Source: an uncultured Hyphomicrobiales bacterium
GTDB taxonomy: Bacteria; Pseudomonadota; Alphaproteobacteria; Rhizobiales; Rhizobiaceae
Direction: 5' to 3'
Length of the DNA stretch: 30,601 nucleotides
Assembly (NCBI GenBank): GCA_943908365.1
Contig: CALTTH010000065.1
Location: forward strand, 1-30,601
Position numbers and translations under genes: made by a program. Within the stretch, counting starts at the first letter, position 1. Every line of letters begins with the position of its first letter. Shown here piece after piece: positions 1-7,942 of this stretch. Below the pieces are notes generated by a model. That model saw only the letters and a program-made list of their open reading frames with translations. It was not told the origin of the DNA and searched no databases.

Positions 1-899
1 ACGAATTCCTCCCCGCCAAAACGCGCAACCCTGGCACTGGCAGGCAGAGTTTCCTTCAGAAGCGACGCGAGCGCGATGATCACCCGATCGCCGGTGGCGT
101 GACCGAAGCGGTCATTGACCGACTTGAAGTGGTCGATATCGCAAATCAGAACTGCGCCTGAAGGCAGTGGAGTCAACCGGAAGTCCGGAGCGGAAAGATC
201 AAAACCCCGCCGATTGAGAAGCGCGGTGAGCGGATCGTGGTCCGCTTCCAGCCGGTGCTGTTCGATAACATCGGCTATCGCACTACCGAGCACTGAAAGC
301 GCCATGAGGAAGCCGCAGATGCTGGCGGTGAACTGCGCCAGATAAGAATAGTCCGAGGTAAAATAGGCACCGACGCTTTCCGGCGAGGAGCCCGTCGTAA
401 ACCACAGGAATATGCCAACCCGCATCAACGTCTCTGCGACCACCAGCGAGACAGCGACGAGCAGAACCTTGTCCATCAGGTTTCGTATCTTGCGGCGAAC
501 GAGAAATATGGACGGGGCGAGAATGAGCGCAAGCGCCAGATCCGATGTCGCAAGCTCGTTTCGCAGGTTTGGCTGAACCAGGATGAAAAAGCAGACGGCA
601 AGATAGGCCACGGCGGCAGCACCGAGCCGCACCTTCACAAAGGTTTGCACTCCAAACTGGATGAGAAGAGCGTGACCATAAAGGACAAAGGCGGCAAGGA
701 AGACGAAATTACCCAGTAGTGGCCCGACCAGATCAAAACCCTGCGGCAGAACCATCGGCAGGGCAAAGCCGACAGCACCCATAATGTAGCCGAGACCCCA
801 GTAGCGACCGGCGCGAAAGCCCATGACCTGCAAGCCGAGGAAGACCGACCCGAACGTAACCATAATGAAAGGCAGCAGATAGGCAAAATTATCCTGCAA
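1..899 (-). CDS. Membrane-bound GGDEF diguanylate cyclase (3' end missing)
   Basis: Probable diguanylate cyclase, making cyclic di-GMP from two GTP at the inner membrane. The reading frame runs off the window edge, so only the first 299 residues are visible. About six or seven hydrophobic segments fill residues 1-185, followed by a GGDEF domain with the DHDPLT entry motif, CDIDHFKSVND (metal-binding aspartates) and an intact GGEEF active-site loop at residues 295-299. The RxxD inhibitory site expected just upstream of the loop is absent: the aligned residues read PASA. I chose the TTG at 899-897 because GAAGG lies 8 bases upstream; an ATG at 863 is the main alternative and would cut into the first membrane helix. 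A hairpin resembling the terminator of the preceding operon sits directly upstream. The signal that controls the cyclase is not evident. The family call is firm; the start is moderate. Confidence 0.88.
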   Translation of the reverse strand, partial: MQDNFAYLLPFIMVTFGSVFLGLQVMGFRAGRYWGLGYIMGAVGFALPMVLPQGFDLVGPLLGNFVFLAAFVLYGHALLIQFGVQTFVKVRLGAAAVAYLAVCFFILVQPNLRNELATSDLALALILAPSIFLVRRKIRNLMDKVLLVAVSLVVAETLMRVGIFLWFTTGSSPESVGAYFTSDYSYLAQFTASICGFLMALSVLGSAIADVIEQHRLEADHDPLTALLNRRGFDLSAPDFRLTPLPSGAVLICDIDHFKSVNDRFGHATGDRVIIALASLLKETLPASARVARFGGEEF

Positions 900-918
900 G
901 ACGTCGGCCTTCGCGCAT

Positions 919-951
919 GGAAAGAGAGAGGTCCGCCGTTCTAATGGACCT
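919..951 (-). terminator. Probable intrinsic terminator of the dapF-mtaB-ftsY-yciB-DUF2585 operon
   Basis: Six-base arms at 946-951 and 929-934 (AGGTCC/GGACCT on the minus strand) enclose an 11-base loop and are followed by CTCTCTTT. It lies 41 bases beyond the DUF2585 stop codon. The pyrimidine tail is not a clean T run, so efficiency is uncertain, and the following diguanylate cyclase gene may be reached by read-through. Confidence 0.5.
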
Positions 952-992
952 TTCTTAACAAAGCCTCCGCCTTACTGCAGAATGACGTCAGA

Positions 993-1589
993 TCAGGCGC
1001 CGGGAAGCGCATTTTGCCATTCCTTGATGGCATCCACCGGCCAGACCAGCATCAGCACATTCAAGGTGAGGTTGTCGCGGATCAACCAGCCGGTGAAAAT
1101 CTCAAAGAAAATCGCGATCAGAACGGTCAACCACACCGGCACACGGGCGGCAAAGAAGAAGCCCACGACCATGAAGACCGTATCCATCGCGGAATTCAGA
1201 ATGCTGTCGCCGCTATAGCCGAGCGCCATGGTGGCATTGCGGTAGCGATCGATGATGATCGGGGAGTTTTCAAGAAGCTCCCACGCAGCCTCCACCAGAA
1301 CGGCGAGAGACAGCCGAAACGACAAGGGCTTGCTGCGGAAGAGAAGCCAGGCAAACCCGTAAAACAGGAAGCCGTGGATGATGTGGGACGGCGTGTACCA
1401 GTCGGCGATGTGCTGTGAATTGCCAGGCGTGTTCACCCCCGGCTCGAACAGCTTCACATAGCCGCATTCGCAAATTGGAACGCGGCCCATCATGTAGAGA
1501 ATGACGATCTGCGCGAGCAACAGCCCCACAGCCACCCAATACCACTTGACCGAAGACGAGCGGTCGGCAGGCACAACCGTCGTGGTCAT
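993..1589 (-). CDS. DUF2585 / UPF0314 family membrane protein
   Basis: Integral membrane protein of 198 residues in the uncharacterised DUF2585 (UPF0314) family, seen mainly in alphaproteobacteria. Hydrophobic helices are visible near residues 15-35, 70-85, 90-105, 130-155 and 155-175. Recognisable features are the early motif GRVPICECG with two close cysteines, SQHIADWYTPSHIIHGF, and WELLENSPIIIDRYR. Many conserved polar residues (His, Asp, Glu) lie next to membrane segments, suggesting an enzyme or metal site, but no reaction is known to me. Its ATG overlaps the yciB stop codon by four bases (ATGA), so translation is probably coupled. It is the last gene of the dapF operon. The family call is confident; function is unknown. 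Confidence 0.88.
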   Translation of the reverse strand: MTTTVVPADRSSSVKWYWVAVGLLLAQIVILYMMGRVPICECGYVKLFEPGVNTPGNSQHIADWYTPSHIIHGFLFYGFAWLLFRSKPLSFRLSLAVLVEAAWELLENSPIIIDRYRNATMALGYSGDSILNSAMDTVFMVVGFFFAARVPVWLTVLIAIFFEIFTGWLIRDNLTLNVLMLVWPVDAIKEWQNALPGA

Positions 1590-2236
1590 TTGTCGTCCTT
1601 ATTCAGCGGTTCGACGGAGTGACGCATGACAAGCGGCATCTGCGCCATGGTGAAGATGATGGTGATCGGCATGGTGCCCCACACCTTGAAGGCAACCCAG
1701 GTATCGGTCGAGAAATTGCGCCAGACGACTTCGTTCAGCACTGCAAGAAACAGGAAGAAGATGCCCCAGCGGAGTGTCAGCTTGCGCCAGCCCTCATCCG
1801 TCAGCTTGAAGGCGGAGTTGAAGACATAGCCGAGCAAGGACTGGCCGAAAAACAACCCCCCCAGGAGGATGACGCCGAACAGCGTGTTGACGATGGTCGG
1901 CTTCATCTTGATGAAGGTATCGTTCTGCAAATAGAGCGTCAGCGCACCGAAGACGAGAACGACAAGGCCGGAGATCAGCGGCATCATCGGCAGGGTTCTG
2001 GTGAGAATCCAGGAGACGGTGAGCGCCAGAGCGGTGGCGATCATGAAGAGGCCGGTGGCGATGAAGATCGGACCGCCGAATTCATGCAGCACGGGAAGCT
2101 TTTCCGCCAGCCAGTCGCCCTTGGAGTTGGCAAAGAAGAAGACGACGAGCGGTCCGAGTTCTAAAACGAACTTCAGGAGCGGGCTGATTTCCCGCACCAT
2201 CTTTTCGCTTTCGCGCTGATTGCTCTCCACATCCAT
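1586..2236 (-). CDS. yciB: Inner membrane-spanning protein YciB (septation protein A family)
   Basis: Polytopic inner membrane protein of 216 residues, the YciB/IspZ family, linked in enterobacteria and Shigella to cell envelope synthesis and septation. The characteristic N-terminal stretch ELGPLVVFFFANSKGDWL is present, and later the conserved FAVLNEVVWRN-like segment (here LAVLNEVVWRN) and KVWGTMPITIIF. Five or so membrane helices are evident. I prefer the ATG at 2236 because GGGAG lies seven bases upstream; a TTG at 2242 would overlap the ftsY stop but has no properly spaced ribosome site. It follows ftsY by two bases and overlaps DUF2585 by four. The C-terminal tail is short and charged. 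The molecular role is not settled for the family. Confidence 0.93.
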   Translation of the reverse strand: MDVESNQRESEKMVREISPLLKFVLELGPLVVFFFANSKGDWLAEKLPVLHEFGGPIFIATGLFMIATALALTVSWILTRTLPMMPLISGLVVLVFGALTLYLQNDTFIKMKPTIVNTLFGVILLGGLFFGQSLLGYVFNSAFKLTDEGWRKLTLRWGIFFLFLAVLNEVVWRNFSTDTWVAFKVWGTMPITIIFTMAQMPLVMRHSVEPLNKDDK

Positions 2237-2238
2237 AC

Positions 2239-3711
2239 TCAAACTCCCGCAATCGCCTTGGCGAAATCTTCTGCTTCGAACGGCTCCAGATCGTCCACGC
2301 CTTCGCCCACGCCGATGAAATAGACCGGCAACTTATGCTTGGCAGCGATCGCAACGAGGATACCGCCGCGCGCCGTGCCATCCAACTTTGTCATAATCAG
2401 GCCCGAGACGCCCGCGACGTTGCGGAAAATCTCCACCTGGTTCATGGCGTTCTGACCCGTCGTCGCATCCAGCGTCTGAAGAACGGTATGCGGCGCCTCC
2501 GGATCGAGCTTGGCCAGCACGCGCACGATCTTTTCCAGCTCGGCCATGAGCTCGGTCTTGTTCTGCAGACGGCCCGCCGTATCGATGATCAGCACGTCGC
2601 TCTTTTTCGCCCGCGCCTGTTCATAGGCATCATAGGCAAGCCCTGCGGCGTCGGCGCCAAGCTTGGTGCCGAGGAAGTCCGATCCAGTGCGATCGGCCCA
2701 GATCTTCAGCTGCTCGATGGCAGCGGCGCGGAAGGTATCGCCCGCAGCCAGCATCACCTTCAGGCCGGAGCCGGAAAGTTTTGCCGCAAGCTTGCCGATG
2801 GTGGTGGTCTTGCCGGTTCCGTTGACGCCGACCACCAGAATGACATGCGGCTTGTGCGACAGATCGAGTTCCAGCGGCTTGGCGACGGGCAACAGAACCT
2901 TGGTGATCTCGCTTGCCATGATCTTGGCGACATCCTCGCCGCTGACATCCTTGCCGTAGCGCTCCGATGACAGCGCGCCGGTAATGCGCATGGCGGTCTC
3001 AACGCCGAGGTCTGACTGGATCAGCAGATCTTCCAGCTCATCCAGCGTGTCTTCATCAAGCTTGCGCTTGGTGAAGAGGGCCGAAATCTGGTTCGTCAGT
3101 TGCGAGGAGGTGCGGGCAAGACCGGCACGCAGGCGCTGGAACCAGGTAAGCTTCAGTTCAGGTGCGGCCTCGACCGGCTCGACGCGATCCGCAGCCGACG
3201 CAAAGCCCTTTGGAAGGCTGGCCGGAACGGCAGGAGACAGGGCAGCGGGCGGAATGCCGCTGGCGGCTTCCGCTTCGTCCAGAATATCGTCCAGCGCATG
3301 CTCGTTAAGAGGCGCATCGGCGGGCGACGTGTCCCGCGCATCACCGTTCACGCTCTCTTCAGCGACCGCTTCGGCTTCCAGCAGGGAGAGCGGCACCATG
3401 CCGATATCGCCAACCAGTTCAGGCCCGGGCAGAAGCGGTGCCTCCCCTTCATCCTGCTCGTCGCCGAGATCAGCATCGGCAACGTCAGCCACCTGCTCGA
3501 CCTCGTCGGAAGCGGGTCCTGCGGCAGTTTCCATTTCCACATCGGGAACAGGGTCTTCGGCGAGTAGCGTGTGGGCTTCCGCCTCGTTCAATGCCTCTTC
3601 GAAGGCGCTGCGATCCTCCTGGCGAGAAACGGCCTCTTCGCTTTCCAGCTTATCCGTCTCGGCCTTGTCCTTGCCGAACGAAAAGACTTTTTTGATGAAG
3701 CCGAGGGCCAT
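2239..3711 (-). CDS. ftsY: Signal recognition particle receptor FtsY
   Basis: SRP receptor GTPase that docks Ffh-bound ribosomes at the inner membrane for co-translational insertion. The protein has 490 residues. Residues 1-185 are a long, acidic, low-complexity A domain that begins with an amphipathic stretch, MALGFIKKVFSF. The NG domain follows: N helices near 190-280, G1 loop GVNGTGKTT at 295-303, DTFRAAA, the G3 motif DTAGR and the G4 motif TKLDG, ending with the conserved GVGEGVDDLEPF. The acidic region is longer than the NG core requires, as is common in proteobacteria. Its ATG has GGAA about seven bases upstream and starts 22 bases after mtaB. Its partner ffh is in this window at 14781-16349. 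Confidence 0.97.
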   Translation of the reverse strand: MALGFIKKVFSFGKDKAETDKLESEEAVSRQEDRSAFEEALNEAEAHTLLAEDPVPDVEMETAAGPASDEVEQVADVADADLGDEQDEGEAPLLPGPELVGDIGMVPLSLLEAEAVAEESVNGDARDTSPADAPLNEHALDDILDEAEAASGIPPAALSPAVPASLPKGFASAADRVEPVEAAPELKLTWFQRLRAGLARTSSQLTNQISALFTKRKLDEDTLDELEDLLIQSDLGVETAMRITGALSSERYGKDVSGEDVAKIMASEITKVLLPVAKPLELDLSHKPHVILVVGVNGTGKTTTIGKLAAKLSGSGLKVMLAAGDTFRAAAIEQLKIWADRTGSDFLGTKLGADAAGLAYDAYEQARAKKSDVLIIDTAGRLQNKTELMAELEKIVRVLAKLDPEAPHTVLQTLDATTGQNAMNQVEIFRNVAGVSGLIMTKLDGTARGGILVAIAAKHKLPVYFIGVGEGVDDLEPFEAEDFAKAIAGV

Positions 3712-3733
3712 GACTGTTCCGTCTCTAGATTCT

Positions 3734-5008
3734 TCAGGCCGCCTGCGCCGCCAGATATTGCATATTCAAGTGCTTACCGTTGTGACCGGTAATGGCAACC
3801 CGCGCAAGAGTGCGGGGCGCAAGATCGGGTGCCGCCACCAGGGTAAAGTTGTCGGTATGGGCAAAACCGTTATTTTCAACAAGGATCGTCTGTTCGCTGC
3901 CGACCATGGTGTCGAGATGCGCGATGCGCAGCGCTTCCCCACGCGCGCGCAGCTTTGCCGCCCGTTCCTTCACCATAGCGCGGTCGAGTTGCGGCATTCT
4001 TGCGGCAGGCGTGCCGGGTCGCGGGCTATAGGGAAAGACGTGCAGGCTGGAAATGCCGCACTCTTCCGCAAGGGTAGCGGCATTCTCCGCCATCTCGTCG
4101 GTCTCGGTCGGAAAGCCGGCGATCATGTCCGCGCCGAAAGCGATCTCCGGGCGTAGCGCGCGCACTTCGCGACAGAAGCGGATGGCATCGTCTCGCAGAT
4201 GGCGGCGCTTCATCCGCTTCAGGATCATGTCGTCGCCATGCTGCAACGACAGATGCAGATGCGGCATGAAGCGCGGCTCGTCGGCAATCAGGTCCATCAG
4301 GTGACGATCCGCCTCGATGCTGTCGATCGAGGAGAGCCTGAGCCGCAGAATATCGGGCACCTGCCTCAACAGCGTTTTCGCCAGATAACCGAGGGAGGGC
4401 TTGCCCGGCAGATCGGCGCCATAGCTCGTGGCATCCACGCCGGTCAGGACGATTTCGCGATAACCGCCTTCGGTCAGCTTGCGGGCCTGGTCCACCACCG
4501 CACCCATGGGCACGGAGCGGGAATTGCCGCGTCCATAGGGGATGATGCAGAAGGTGCAGCGGTGATCGCAGCCATTCTGCACCTGAATGAAGGCGCGTAC
4601 ATGCCCGTCGATGTGCTTGACCATCTGCGGCGCGGTGGCCTTGACGCTCATGATGTCGTTGACGCGCAGCTTCTCTTCCGCCGAGACGCCGAAATCCGGC
4701 AGTGCGCGATAGGAGGTGCTTTTTAGCTTCTCCTCATTGCCGAGAACGGCATCGACTTCCGGCATGGCGGCAAAGGTCTGCTTCTCGGTCTGGGCCGCGC
4801 AACCGGTGACGATGATGCGCGCATGCGGATTGTCGCGCCGCGCGCGGCGGATCGCCTGACGCGCCTGGCGCACGGCCTCCCCTGTCACCGCGCAGGTATT
4901 GACCAGAACGGCATTGTTGAGCCCCGCCTTCTCGGCCTCGGCCCGCATCACTTCCGATTCGTAGGTATTGAGGCGGCAGCCGAAGGTTATGACCTCGACA
5001 CCGCTCAT
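3734..5008 (-). CDS. mtaB: tRNA t6A37 methylthiotransferase MtaB
   Basis: Radical-SAM enzyme that adds a methylthio group to C2 of N6-threonylcarbamoyladenosine at position 37 of ANN-decoding tRNAs. The protein has 424 residues. The N-terminal UPF0004 domain carries three cluster cysteines, C11, C39 and C70. The radical-SAM motif is GCDHRCTFC with C147, C151 and C154, followed by IIPYGRGNSRS. A TRAM-like RNA-binding tail occupies roughly the last 65 residues. The NxCxxxA spacing and the GVDATSYG motif favour MtaB over MiaB or RimO. Its ATG overlaps the dapF stop codon (ATGA), and AGGG lies about six bases upstream. The dapF-mtaB-ftsY order is familiar in rhizobia. Confidence 0.94.
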   Translation of the reverse strand: MSGVEVITFGCRLNTYESEVMRAEAEKAGLNNAVLVNTCAVTGEAVRQARQAIRRARRDNPHARIIVTGCAAQTEKQTFAAMPEVDAVLGNEEKLKSTSYRALPDFGVSAEEKLRVNDIMSVKATAPQMVKHIDGHVRAFIQVQNGCDHRCTFCIIPYGRGNSRSVPMGAVVDQARKLTEGGYREIVLTGVDATSYGADLPGKPSLGYLAKTLLRQVPDILRLRLSSIDSIEADRHLMDLIADEPRFMPHLHLSLQHGDDMILKRMKRRHLRDDAIRFCREVRALRPEIAFGADMIAGFPTETDEMAENAATLAEECGISSLHVFPYSPRPGTPAARMPQLDRAMVKERAAKLRARGEALRIAHLDTMVGSEQTILVENNGFAHTDNFTLVAAPDLAPRTLARVAITGHNGKHLNMQYLAAQAA

Positions 5009-5907
5009 AAGACGCCCTGCTTCTCGCCCGCCTCACGCGTCCATTCGCCGGTGACCGGATCGACTTGTCCAGCCCATTCCCATTCAGCGGGACCGGTCAT
5101 GATGACGTGGTTGTCCTCGCGCCATTCGATGGTGAGTGGAATGCGAATTGGGCTTGAGGCCACATCGATCTCGACGCGCCGACCTGTGCGGCCAGTGCGC
5201 GCCCCCGAGACGGCAGCAGCGCAGGCCGCCGATCCGCAGGCAAGCGTCAGGCCCGCGCCGCGTTCGAAGGTACGGGTACGAAGCCGGCTGTCGGAGATGA
5301 CCTGCGCAAGTGTGATATTGGCCTTTTCCGGAAACATCGGATGGTTTTCCAAGAGCGGCCCGAAGCGCGCCAAATCGAAGTCCATCGGATCGCGATCCAC
5401 CCAGAAGATGGCGTGCGGGTTGCCCATGGACATGACGGCAGGCGAATGCAGCACCGGCTCGTCGATGGGCCCGATCTGCAATTCAATGCGGCTGGTATCG
5501 TGAAATTCTTCCGAAAGCGGAATATCGCGCCAGTGGAAACGCGGCTGCCCCATATCGACGGAGATCATCCCGTCCGCATGCTCGGTAGCGTTCAGGATGC
5601 CCGCAACCGTCTGAAAGGTGAAGGCCTTCTTGCCGGTCTCGGCAGCCAGTGCCTGCACCACGCAGCGTGTGCCGTTGCCGCAGGCTTGCGCCTTGGTGCC
5701 ATCGCAGTTGAGAATGTCGATATAGGCATCAGTGCCCGCAAGACGCGGATCATGGATCGCCATGATCTGGTCGAAAGCGGTGTCCGGATCGGCATTGAGG
5801 GCGATGGCCGCTTGCGGCGAGACCATGTCTTTGCGGCCGCGCATATCGACAACCAGGATCTTGTTGCCAAGCCCGTTCATCTTCGCGAATTCGACCGTCT
5901 GCGTCAT
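5005..5907 (-). CDS. dapF: Diaminopimelate epimerase
   Basis: Interconverts LL- and meso-diaminopimelate in the cytoplasm, supplying meso-DAP for peptidoglycan and for lysine. The protein has 300 residues from the chosen start. The N-terminal family signature FAKMNGLGN is present. The two catalytic cysteines of this PLP-independent racemase lie in QACGNGTRC (Cys76) and LACGSAAC near the C-terminus, in the two mirrored halves of the fold. I place the start at the ATG at 5907 because family members begin a few residues before KMNGLGN. AAGGA is only one base from that ATG, so an upstream ATG at 5949 (14 more residues) cannot be excluded. It heads the operon with mtaB, ftsY, yciB and DUF2585. A promoter should lie in 5908-6021, but I could not pick a convincing one. 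Confidence 0.95.
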   Translation of the reverse strand: MTQTVEFAKMNGLGNKILVVDMRGRKDMVSPQAAIALNADPDTAFDQIMAIHDPRLAGTDAYIDILNCDGTKAQACGNGTRCVVQALAAETGKKAFTFQTVAGILNATEHADGMISVDMGQPRFHWRDIPLSEEFHDTSRIELQIGPIDEPVLHSPAVMSMGNPHAIFWVDRDPMDFDLARFGPLLENHPMFPEKANITLAQVISDSRLRTRTFERGAGLTLACGSAACAAAVSGARTGRTGRRVEIDVASSPIRIPLTIEWREDNHVIMTGPAEWEWAGQVDPVTGEWTREAGEKQGVL

Positions 5908-6021
5908 GTCCTTACACCCATTGAAGATGCGCGCCTCGTGCGGACGCATTTGCCCCTATATGGCGGAATTGCAGGGCAATTACCAGTCTGGCTACCGCAA
6001 AAGCCTTTGCGCCTGTAAGCT

Positions 6022-6055
6022 GAAAACAACACACCCCCGGAGCGATCCAGGGGTG
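6022..6055 (-). terminator. Strong intrinsic terminator after leuC
   Basis: On the minus strand a 10-bp stem (one G-T wobble) with a TCGC tetraloop spans 6055-6032 and is followed by TGTTGTTTTC. It is 26 bases past the leuC stop codon and separates leuC from dapF. Confidence 0.88.
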
Positions 6056-6081
6056 CGGAACTCTTCATAGCAATGGGGTGC

Positions 6082-7491
6082 TTACTGCCACTCACGCACA
6101 TCGACGAAATGGCCGGCAACGGCGGCCGCCGCCGCCATGGCGGGTGAGACCAGATGTGTGCGGCTCTTGTAACCCTGACGGCCTTCGAAGTTGCGGTTGG
6201 AAGTCGAGGCGCAACGCTCGCCCGGTGCCAAACGGTCGTCATTCATCGCCAGGCACATGGAGCAGCCCGGCTCGCGCCATTCGAAACCAGCCTCGAGGAA
6301 GATCTTGTCCAGACCTTCCTTCTCCGCCTGTTCCTTGACGAGACCCGAGCCCGGAACGATCATCGCCGAAACGGTCGGTGCTACCTTGCGGCCTTCAACG
6401 ATCTTGGCGGCAGCGCGCAGATCCTCGATGCGGCCATTGGTGCAGGAACCGATGAAGACGCGATCAATGGCGATATCGGTCATCTTGGTGCCGGGCTTCA
6501 GGCCCATATAGTCGAGCGCACGCCACTTGGAATTGCGCTTGTTCTCATCGGCGATGTCGTCAGGGTTCGGCACGATACCCTGAACCGAAACGACATCTTC
6601 CGGCGACGAACCCCAGGAAACGATGGGCGGCAGGCTGGCGGCGTCAAGAATGACGACCTTATCGTAATGGGCACCCTCATCCGACTTCAACGTCTTCCAA
6701 TAGGCGATCGCCTGCTCCAGCGTTTCGCCCTGCGGCGCACGCGGCTTGTCCTTGATGTAATCGAAGGTCGTCTCGTCCGGTGCGATCAGGCCAGCGCGCG
6801 CGCCACCCTCGATCGTCATGTTGCAGACGGTCATACGGCCTTCCATCGACAGCGAGCGGATCGCCTCGCCGGCAAATTCGATGACATGGCCCGTGCCGCC
6901 GGCGGTGCCGATCTCGCCGATGATGGCAAGGATGATGTCCTTAGCGGTCACACCGTCCGGGATCTTGCCATCCACGCGCACCAGCATGTTCTTGGCCTTC
7001 TTCTGGATCAGCGTTTGCGTCGCCAGAACGTGCTCGACTTCGGACGTGCCGATACCATGCGCCAAGGCGCCGAAAGCGCCATGGGTGGAGGTGTGGCTAT
7101 CCCCGCAAACAATCGTCATGCCCGGCAGGGTGAAACCTTGCTCCGGCCCGACGATGTGAACGATGCCCTGGCGCTTGTCGCGCTCGGAATAATATTCGAG
7201 GCCGAATTCCTTGGCGTTCTGCGCCAGCGCTTCCACCTGGATGCGGCTCTCTTCGTTCTTGATGCCTTCCAGACGGTCGGCGGTGGTCGGAACGTTATGG
7301 TCGACGACGGCCAGCGTGCGGGTGGGCGAATGAACCGGACGACCGGCCAGACGCAGACCCTCGAAAGCCTGCGGCGACGTCACCTCATGGACCAGGTGAC
7401 GGTCGATGTAGAGAAGACAGGTTCCATCGGGATCGCGGTTGACGACGTGATCATCCCAGATTTTATCATACAGAGTACGCGGAGCGCTCAT
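6082..7491 (-). CDS. leuC: 3-isopropylmalate dehydratase large subunit
   Basis: Large subunit of isopropylmalate isomerase, which with LeuD converts 2- to 3-isopropylmalate in leucine biosynthesis. The protein has 469 residues, the usual length. The 4Fe-4S ligand cysteines are recognisable in GSCTNGRIEDLR and in PGCSMCLAMN near the C-terminus; the N-terminal KIWDDHVV and the VCGDSHTSTHGAFGALAHGIGTSEVEHV block are typical of the family. I chose the ATG at 7491 (MSAPRTLYDKIW) by family length; an ATG four codons upstream at 7503 is also possible and neither has a strong ribosome site. leuD and leuB are not in this window. The gene has its own terminator, and about 450 bases of non-coding sequence lie upstream, so it is probably a single-gene transcript. 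Confidence 0.97.
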   Translation of the reverse strand: MSAPRTLYDKIWDDHVVNRDPDGTCLLYIDRHLVHEVTSPQAFEGLRLAGRPVHSPTRTLAVVDHNVPTTADRLEGIKNEESRIQVEALAQNAKEFGLEYYSERDKRQGIVHIVGPEQGFTLPGMTIVCGDSHTSTHGAFGALAHGIGTSEVEHVLATQTLIQKKAKNMLVRVDGKIPDGVTAKDIILAIIGEIGTAGGTGHVIEFAGEAIRSLSMEGRMTVCNMTIEGGARAGLIAPDETTFDYIKDKPRAPQGETLEQAIAYWKTLKSDEGAHYDKVVILDAASLPPIVSWGSSPEDVVSVQGIVPNPDDIADENKRNSKWRALDYMGLKPGTKMTDIAIDRVFIGSCTNGRIEDLRAAAKIVEGRKVAPTVSAMIVPGSGLVKEQAEKEGLDKIFLEAGFEWREPGCSMCLAMNDDRLAPGERCASTSNRNFEGRQGYKSRTHLVSPAMAAAAAVAGHFVDVREWQ

Positions 7492-7942
7492 GGCTTTATC
7501 CATTCGAATATCAAAAAGGAAAGTGGGGACGTGGAGTAAAGGCCGACAGCCTTTTCAGGCCATCAGGCGGACGTAAGTCGGCCATTGAACGCGCCGGAAA
7601 TACGCGCAAAAAATCGTGCCGGCAGACGCTTGTGATCCTGCAGCACGAAAATGTTTGGCGCGAGACATCCGAATTTCGATCCCATGCCTCTCTCTTAGCA
7701 GATCGGCTTTTCAACAGCAACATGGCGCTTTGTGATTGAAAACAGCCCGACCGGTATTTAAGGAATCTCTCTTTGTGCAACGCAAAAGAAAAGCCGGACG
7801 TTGTGCGAGGGATAAAATTCTCACGCTAAACGTTAGCACGGCACCGAAGCCACGTTCTCAAGATGCCGTGAAGGCTGCGTGAGAGCCGGTCTCGTCAAAT
7901 CGGGCAGCACCTCGGCGTGCCGCCGACAGGGAGGGATACATC
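7492..7942. other. Non-coding region between leuC and the divergent MFS gene
   Basis: About 450 bases separate two divergent genes, so both promoters should be here. I see no convincing gene. An open frame at 7511-7780 on the minus strand encodes an implausible composition rich in Arg, Ser and Phe. The only structured motif I noticed is the inverted repeat at 7825-7837. I found no transfer RNA and no riboswitch-like sequence. Confidence 0.6.
7825..7837. promoter_or_regulatory. Possible operator upstream of the MFS gene
   Basis: The 13-base sequence GCTAAACGTTAGC has perfect 5-base inverted half-sites around a 3-base centre. It lies about 105 bases before the MFS start codon. Inverted repeats of this size are typical binding sites for dimeric repressors, but no regulator gene lies nearby, so this is only a candidate. 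Confidence 0.3.

Noticed and set aside
6154..7539. 461-codon open frame antisense to leuC
   Set aside because: Shadow of a well-supported gene; no recognisable domain.
7511..7780. Open frame of 89 codons upstream of leuC on the minus strand
   Set aside because: Composition is Arg/Ser/Phe-rich with no recognisable motif or ribosome site, and it lies where leuC and MFS promoters should be.
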